Source: Deltaproteobacteria bacterium (lineage in GTDB: Bacteria; Desulfobacterota; Desulfobaccia; Desulfobaccales; 0-14-0-80-60-11). From it: DNA of 17,163 nt. A program made the translations under genes and the position numbers. Location: positions 1 through 17,163 of the forward strand of contig JAMCQY010000274.1 of assembly GCA_023381945.1 (NCBI GenBank). The letters are read 5' to 3'. Below the pieces are notes generated by a model. It was given only the letters and a program-made list of their open reading frames with translations. It had not been told where the DNA came from and did not search any database. Positions 13,423 to 17,163 of the stretch are shown here, piece by piece. Numbering within the stretch: position 1 is the stretch's first letter; the number at the start of each line of letters is the position of its first letter.

Positions 13423-15159
13423 ATGCTGCCTGCAATTTTATCTATTTCAATCTATTGGCTTTTTCTTACCGCAGTTTTCTGCGGAATAGGCCTGTTCTCG
13501 GCGAAATTCTTTGCTCTCGATGAGAGTAATGGTGATTTCTTTTTTTCCATATTTTGGCTGGGCTGGTCATCTACTCTAATAATATTGCAGATTTGGCATC
13601 TAGTAGCTCGGGTCACTATTTTTTGTTTGCTTTCACTGGTTATTATCGGTGTTTTGGGAATAATAATTAACATCTGGGTTGGCAGATTAAGGAAAAGTTT
13701 TTTATACGATATAAAATATCTATGGTTGATTCTTTTTTTGCTATTGCCGTTTTTATCCAGATCTGCACTTGAGCCAATCACCAATTATGATAGCGGCCTT
13801 TACCATCTTCCCACAATCAAATGGATATGTTCGTATCCTATAATTCCAGGTTTAGGAAACTTACATGGCCGATTAGCATTTAACAGTTCGTATTTTCTTT
13901 ATGTCGCTTTGCTCAACAATGGCTATTGGGTACATAAGTCCCATCATTTGGCTAACGGCTTATTATTTTTGGTAATTTTCCTTCATATTTTTATTAAATC
14001 TAAAGACATCATATTTAAAAAAGTAGATATTGAAGTAGCCGATATCATCGGAGTCCTATTCCTAATCCCACTTTCTTTCCTTGCTATTTTTTCTTGTTCC
14101 AGCCCTTCTCCAGATATTCCAATATTTCTACTTGGTTTTGTCGCAATTACCTATTTTGCAAAAGTAATTTATGCGGGGGACGGGCGTCAAATAACTGCCA
14201 ATGCTCTTTTAGTCGTCCTGATCTGTGGCATCGCCATAACAATTAAGGCGAACTTCTTATTTTTAGGATTGCCGATGATACTCATCGTATTGGCAAAATT
14301 AATTTTGCAGCCGAGTTCTGTCAAAGAGAATATTAATTATAAAAAGGTCATCCTGCTTATTCCATCCTTAATTATAATAATTTTGGCCCCGTGGTTGATT
14401 CGGAATATCATATTGAGCGGCTACCTGGTTTATCCGAGTACTTGGGTATCTTTCAACGTTGACTGGAGAATGCCGGCTGAACAAGTGATTCAGGAGCAAC
14501 TGTGGATTAAAAGCTGGGCTCGTTTACCTCTTTTACCACCGGAACAGGTATTGAATAACTGGCATTGGTTCTTTCCTTGGCTAAAAAGAATGGTTTCAGG
14601 AAGGTTTCCTTTAATTCTAACTATTTGTCCCATTCTTTTGGGAATTATTGCCTTACCAATTCTACTTAGGAGGAATAAATTTCAAGATGAACGGCTTAGC
14701 AATTTATTGAGCTACATTACCTTTATATTGCCATCCATAATATCAATTATTTGTTGGTTTGTAACTGCGCCTGAACCCCGTTTTTCGGGAGCAAGTTTCT
14801 GGTATTTTGGCGCCGGAACCATGGCAGTCGCCTGTCAACGACTTCAACCGTATAAATGTAAGAAACTTATTCATCTTTATTTATTAATATCTCTAACTTT
14901 TATTTTATTACTTTCGTTTTACTACTTTCTTCTGCCGAAGAAAAAGCGAGGTACTTCCTCGTCAGTCGAAGGATACTATCTTATTCCGAAAATCGAGCTT
15001 CGGACTTTTGTCACCAGGTCAGGATTGCAGGTCTATGTCCCCAAAGATGGGGATCGATGCTGGGATGCCCCGTTGCCGTGTACACCTTACCCCAACGGCA
15101 ATCTCTCTTTGAGGGAAAGCGGAAATATTAGCAAAGGTTTTAAGATCTTAAAAAAATAG
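13423..15159 (+). CDS. Large multi-pass membrane protein, GT-C-like (resembles LIC_10190-type family), AT-rich
   Basis: This 578-residue integral membrane protein has roughly ten to thirteen hydrophobic helices. After two N-terminal helices and a third near 65-86 comes NYDSGLYHLPTIKW (121-134) and then IPGLGNLHGRLAFNSSYF. An acidic Asp in a first large loop of this kind is reminiscent of GT-C glycosyltransferases that use polyprenyl-phosphate sugars. From memory the motif matches proteins labelled LIC_10190 family, which is not a proven function. The soluble C-terminus has RCWDAPLPCTPYPNGNLSLR, with two Cys. Codon use is markedly A/T-ending, unlike every neighbour, so transfer is likely. The ribosome site is weak (GGTAG). 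No other glycan gene is adjacent, so it stands alone. Confidence 0.75.
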   Translation: MLPAILSISIYWLFLTAVFCGIGLFSAKFFALDESNGDFFFSIFWLGWSSTLIILQIWHLVARVTIFCLLSLVIIGVLGIIINIWVGRLRKSFLYDIKYLWLILFLLLPFLSRSALEPITNYDSGLYHLPTIKWICSYPIIPGLGNLHGRLAFNSSYFLYVALLNNGYWVHKSHHLANGLLFLVIFLHIFIKSKDIIFKKVDIEVADIIGVLFLIPLSFLAIFSCSSPSPDIPIFLLGFVAITYFAKVIYAGDGRQITANALLVVLICGIAITIKANFLFLGLPMILIVLAKLILQPSSVKENINYKKVILLIPSLIIIILAPWLIRNIILSGYLVYPSTWVSFNVDWRMPAEQVIQEQLWIKSWARLPLLPPEQVLNNWHWFFPWLKRMVSGRFPLILTICPILLGIIALPILLRRNKFQDERLSNLLSYITFILPSIISIICWFVTAPEPRFSGASFWYFGAGTMAVACQRLQPYKCKKLIHLYLLISLTFILLLSFYYFLLPKKKRGTSSSVEGYYLIPKIELRTFVTRSGLQVYVPKDGDRCWDAPLPCTPYPNGNLSLRESGNISKGFKILKK

Positions 15160-15231
15160 CCTGAAGCTTGAGGCATTCATGAAATCAGCAGGGCAGGGGG
15201 CGCCGGCCTCAGGAGGTTTACACGCGGCGGG

Positions 15232-15258
15232 CCCTTAAGTTCCCCCCAAGTTTAAGGG
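15232..15258. repeat. Small perfect inverted repeat CCCTTAA/TTAAGGG upstream of lysS
   Basis: Seven-bp arms (15232-15238 and 15252-15258) enclose a C-rich 13-nt loop. There is no T tract, so it is not a standard terminator for the preceding gene. It lies in the 243-nt gap before lysS, about 60 nt upstream of the lysS promoter candidate. Return to GC-rich sequence begins here. Confidence 0.4.
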
Positions 15259-15314
15259 GAGAACAGGCGGGGCACCGTGCTGCTGTCCAGGATTGCACAC
15301 CGATCCATTAAGGC

Positions 15315-15343
15315 TTGACTATGGCGGCGGAATAATCTAAAAA
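15315..15343 (+). promoter_or_regulatory. lysS: Sigma-70-like promoter for lysS
   Basis: TTGACT (15315-15320, five of six) is followed after 17 nt by TAAAAA (15338-15343, four of six), the same design as the nikMN promoter. The transcript would begin near 15350. TTTGCAG (15344-15350) and CTGCAAA (15383-15389) form a 7-bp inverted repeat at the start of the leader. Confidence 0.55.
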
Positions 15344-15402
15344 TTTGCAGTTTGAGAAAATTGGCGCGAGTCTAAATTTAATCTGCAAAACAGGCTGAAA
15401 AA

Positions 15403-16890
15403 TTGGCACTATCTGATCAAATCCGTGATCAACGTCTGCAAAAACTCCAGGAGCTGCGGGACCAAGGGGTTGATCCCTATTATAACAAATTCGTCCCCAG
15501 CCATACCATCGGCCAGATAATCGAGGAATTTGGCTCCTTTTCCAGTAAGCAGTTGGAAGAACTGGACAAAACCTTCCGCCTGGCCGGCCGCCTCATGCTG
15601 CTGCGGGAGTTCGGCAAGGCCAGCTTCGCCCATATCCAGGACGGCACCAGCCGTCTACAGATCTACGTTCAGAAGCAGGTGGTGGGGGAGGAGGACTTTG
15701 GCCGCTTTAAAAAACTCGTTGACCTGGGCGACATCATCGGGGTCGAGGGCGCCCTGTTCCGCACCAAGACCAATGAGCTGACCCTGGCGGTGCGGCAGTT
15801 TACCCTCCTGACCAAATCCTTGCAGACCCTGCCGGAGAAATACCATGGCCTCACCGACATCGAACGGCGCTACCGGCAGCGCTACCTGGACCTGATGGTC
15901 AACCCCGAGGTGCGCCAGGTCTTCGAATCCCGGGCCCGGATTATTCGGCTGCTGCGGCAGTTCTTTGACAGCCGGGGCTATCTGGAGGTGGAGACCCCCA
16001 TGATGCAGCCCATCCCCGGGGGCGCTACCGCCAAGCCCTTCGTCACCCACCACAACGCCCTGGACATGCAACTCTACCTGAGGATCGCCCCGGAGCTCTA
16101 TCTGAAACGCCTGGTGGTGGGAGGGCTGGAACGGGTTTATGAAATCAACCGCAATTTCCGCAATGAAGGCCTGTCGGTCCTGCACAATCCGGAATTCACC
16201 ATGCTGGAGTTTTACCAGGCCTATGCCACCTTTGAAGACCTGATGGTTCTGACCGAGGAGCTGTTCAGCGGCGTGGCCGGGGAGCTTTTGGGGAGCCCGC
16301 GGCTCACCTACCAGGGGGAATTGATCGACCTGACCCCGCCCTGGCGCCGCCTGGATCTTAGGGAGTCCCTGACGGCCATCGGCGGCATACCGGCGGCGGT
16401 AGTCCACGACCGGGAGGCCCTGGTGCAACTGGCCCTGGAGGAAGGCGTGGTCCTGCGCCCCGGCGAGGGTTACGGCCGGTGCCTGACCAAGCTCTTCGAC
16501 CTCAAGGTGGAGGCTAATCTCCAGCAGCCCACCTTCATCCTGGGTTATCCCCTGGAGACCTCGCCCCTCTCCCGGAAGAGCGACACCGACCCCGAAGTGG
16601 TGGACCGTTTCGAGCTCTTCATGGCCGGCCGGGAAATGGCCAACGCCTTCTCAGAGCTCAATGATCCGCTTGACCAGCAGAAGCGCTTTGAACAGCAATT
16701 GACGGCCCATGCTGCCGGTGACGAAGAGATGCCCCACGCTCTGGACGAAGACTATGTCCAGGCCCTGGAGCACGGCCTGCCGCCCACCGCCGGCGAAGGC
16801 ATCGGCATCGACCGCCTGGTGATGCTTTTAACTGATGCGCCCTCCATCCGGGATGTCATCCTATTCCCGTTGCTCAGGCCGGAGAGGTAG
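15403..16890 (+). CDS. lysS: Lysyl-tRNA synthetase, class II
   Basis: LysS charges tRNA-Lys with lysine. The 495-residue length is normal. An N-terminal helix leads into the anticodon-binding OB fold (about 55-140: FRLAGRLMLLREFGKASFAHIQD). The class II core follows: YRQRYLDLMVNPEVR, motif 1 around RGYLEVETPMM, motif 2 VYEINRNFRNEGLSVLHNPEFTMLE (245-269 in pieces) and motif 3 GEGIGIDRLVMLL near the end. The start is TTG. An in-frame TAA at 15379-15381 lies only seven codons upstream with no ATG or GTG between, and the next residues fit the family. AGG 8 nt before it is a weak ribosome site. It is followed after 5 nt by a LolC/E permease gene, the usual neighbour in related bacteria. Confidence 0.96.
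   Translation: MALSDQIRDQRLQKLQELRDQGVDPYYNKFVPSHTIGQIIEEFGSFSSKQLEELDKTFRLAGRLMLLREFGKASFAHIQDGTSRLQIYVQKQVVGEEDFGRFKKLVDLGDIIGVEGALFRTKTNELTLAVRQFTLLTKSLQTLPEKYHGLTDIERRYRQRYLDLMVNPEVRQVFESRARIIRLLRQFFDSRGYLEVETPMMQPIPGGATAKPFVTHHNALDMQLYLRIAPELYLKRLVVGGLERVYEINRNFRNEGLSVLHNPEFTMLEFYQAYATFEDLMVLTEELFSGVAGELLGSPRLTYQGELIDLTPPWRRLDLRESLTAIGGIPAAVVHDREALVQLALEEGVVLRPGEGYGRCLTKLFDLKVEANLQQPTFILGYPLETSPLSRKSDTDPEVVDRFELFMAGREMANAFSELNDPLDQQKRFEQQLTAHAAGDEEMPHALDEDYVQALEHGLPPTAGEGIGIDRLVMLLTDAPSIRDVILFPLLRPER
16881..16887 (+). promoter_or_regulatory. Ribosome binding site inside the end of lysS, fixing a TTG start
   Basis: GGAGAGG, part of the last two sense codons of lysS, stands 8 nt before TTG at 16896. 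Together with family-like sequence from the first residue, it supports the TTG as the start of the permease gene. Confidence 0.7.
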
Positions 16891-16895
16891 GTTCA

Positions 16896-17163
16896 TTGGG
16901 TTTTTTTGAAACTTTCGTGGCCCTGCGCCTCCTCCGGGGAGTCAAGCGTCAAAAAGGCTTCCTCTCGCTCAGCACCTTCATCTCCACTGCCGGGGTGGCT
17001 GTGGGGGTCATGGCCTTGATCATCGTCATTGGGGTGATGACGGGCTTTACCCAGGAGCTGAAGGACAAGATCCTCAGCGTCAACGCCCACGTCCTGGTCC
17101 TCAAGGCCGGTGGCGCCTTCACCTCCTACCAGAAGGAAGAGGCCGAGATCAAGACGATCCCCG
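16896..17163 (+). CDS. Lipoprotein-releasing ABC transporter permease LolC/LolE, N-terminal part (cut by window edge)
   Basis: This is the first 89 residues of an inner-membrane permease that, with the LolD ATPase, passes outer-membrane lipoproteins to LolA. After LGFFETFVALRLLRG comes KRQKGFLSLSTFISTAGVAVGVMAL, the first membrane helix and family signature, then VIGVMTGFTQELKDKILSVNAHV, which opens the periplasmic domain. The start is TTG with a good ribosome site inside the end of lysS. The gap to lysS is 5 nt, so the two are co-transcribed. LolC versus LolE cannot be told from this part; many relatives have a single LolC/E-like protein pair. The remaining domain and ATPase lie outside the window. 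Confidence 0.9.
   Translation, partial: MGFFETFVALRLLRGVKRQKGFLSLSTFISTAGVAVGVMALIIVIGVMTGFTQELKDKILSVNAHVLVLKAGGAFTSYQKEEAEIKTIP

Noticed and set aside
13286..13489. 67-codon open frame before the AT-rich membrane protein
   Set aside because: No ribosome site, no recognisable domain, and it overlaps the real gene in another frame; treated as chance or remnant sequence.

Overview
This window looks like a chromosomal segment of a Gram-negative anaerobe related to the former Deltaproteobacteria (Desulfobacterota, perhaps near Desulfobacca or Syntrophobacter). This is inference. It rests on the lysS-lolC pairing, the phoH-HD phosphohydrolase-ybeY-pdxJ gene order, the NikMN-type nickel/cobalt transporter and the general GC-rich coding style. 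No rRNA, tRNA or CRISPR array is visible.

Layout. At 1-1192 (+) lies the 3' end of a NarX-like histidine kinase, followed 2 nt later by its NarL/LuxR-type response regulator. At 1223-3091 (-) is a probable three-gene unit: a small hypothetical protein, an Isf-type Fe-S flavoprotein and an exported acetolactate decarboxylase. At 3092-3513 is a non-coding stretch holding nested inverted repeats. At 3514-6191 (-) is an ECF-type nickel/cobalt uptake operon (M-N fusion, Q, O). Its leader carries a good promoter and then a strong intrinsic terminator just before the first gene, which suggests attenuation. At 6417-13027 (-) is a housekeeping run in the order YjbQ, PhoH-like ATPase, 7TM-HD phosphodiesterase, YbeY, PdxJ, an unknown protein and a TrpH/RNase AM-type PHP phosphoesterase. 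At 13423-15159 (+) is a conspicuously AT-rich gene for a large multi-pass membrane protein, probably transferred in. At 15403-17163 (+) are lysS and the start of a LolC/E permease gene.

How it works together. The long minus-strand run joins RNA metabolism (YbeY, PhoH, the PHP protein) to cyclic-dinucleotide breakdown and vitamin B6 synthesis, with very long gene overlaps. The nickel/cobalt operon probably supplies metal for hydrogenases, CO dehydrogenase or cobalamin enzymes.

The most distinctive thing here is the load of small dispersed palindromic repeats. Several share a GTAGGGGC-type end. They sit on or next to stop codons, one lies in frame inside ybeY, another repeat extends the C-terminus of NikMN, and a related fragment seems to supply the ribosome binding site of the acetolactate decarboxylase gene. 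I see no obviously new multi-gene defence or biosynthetic system.
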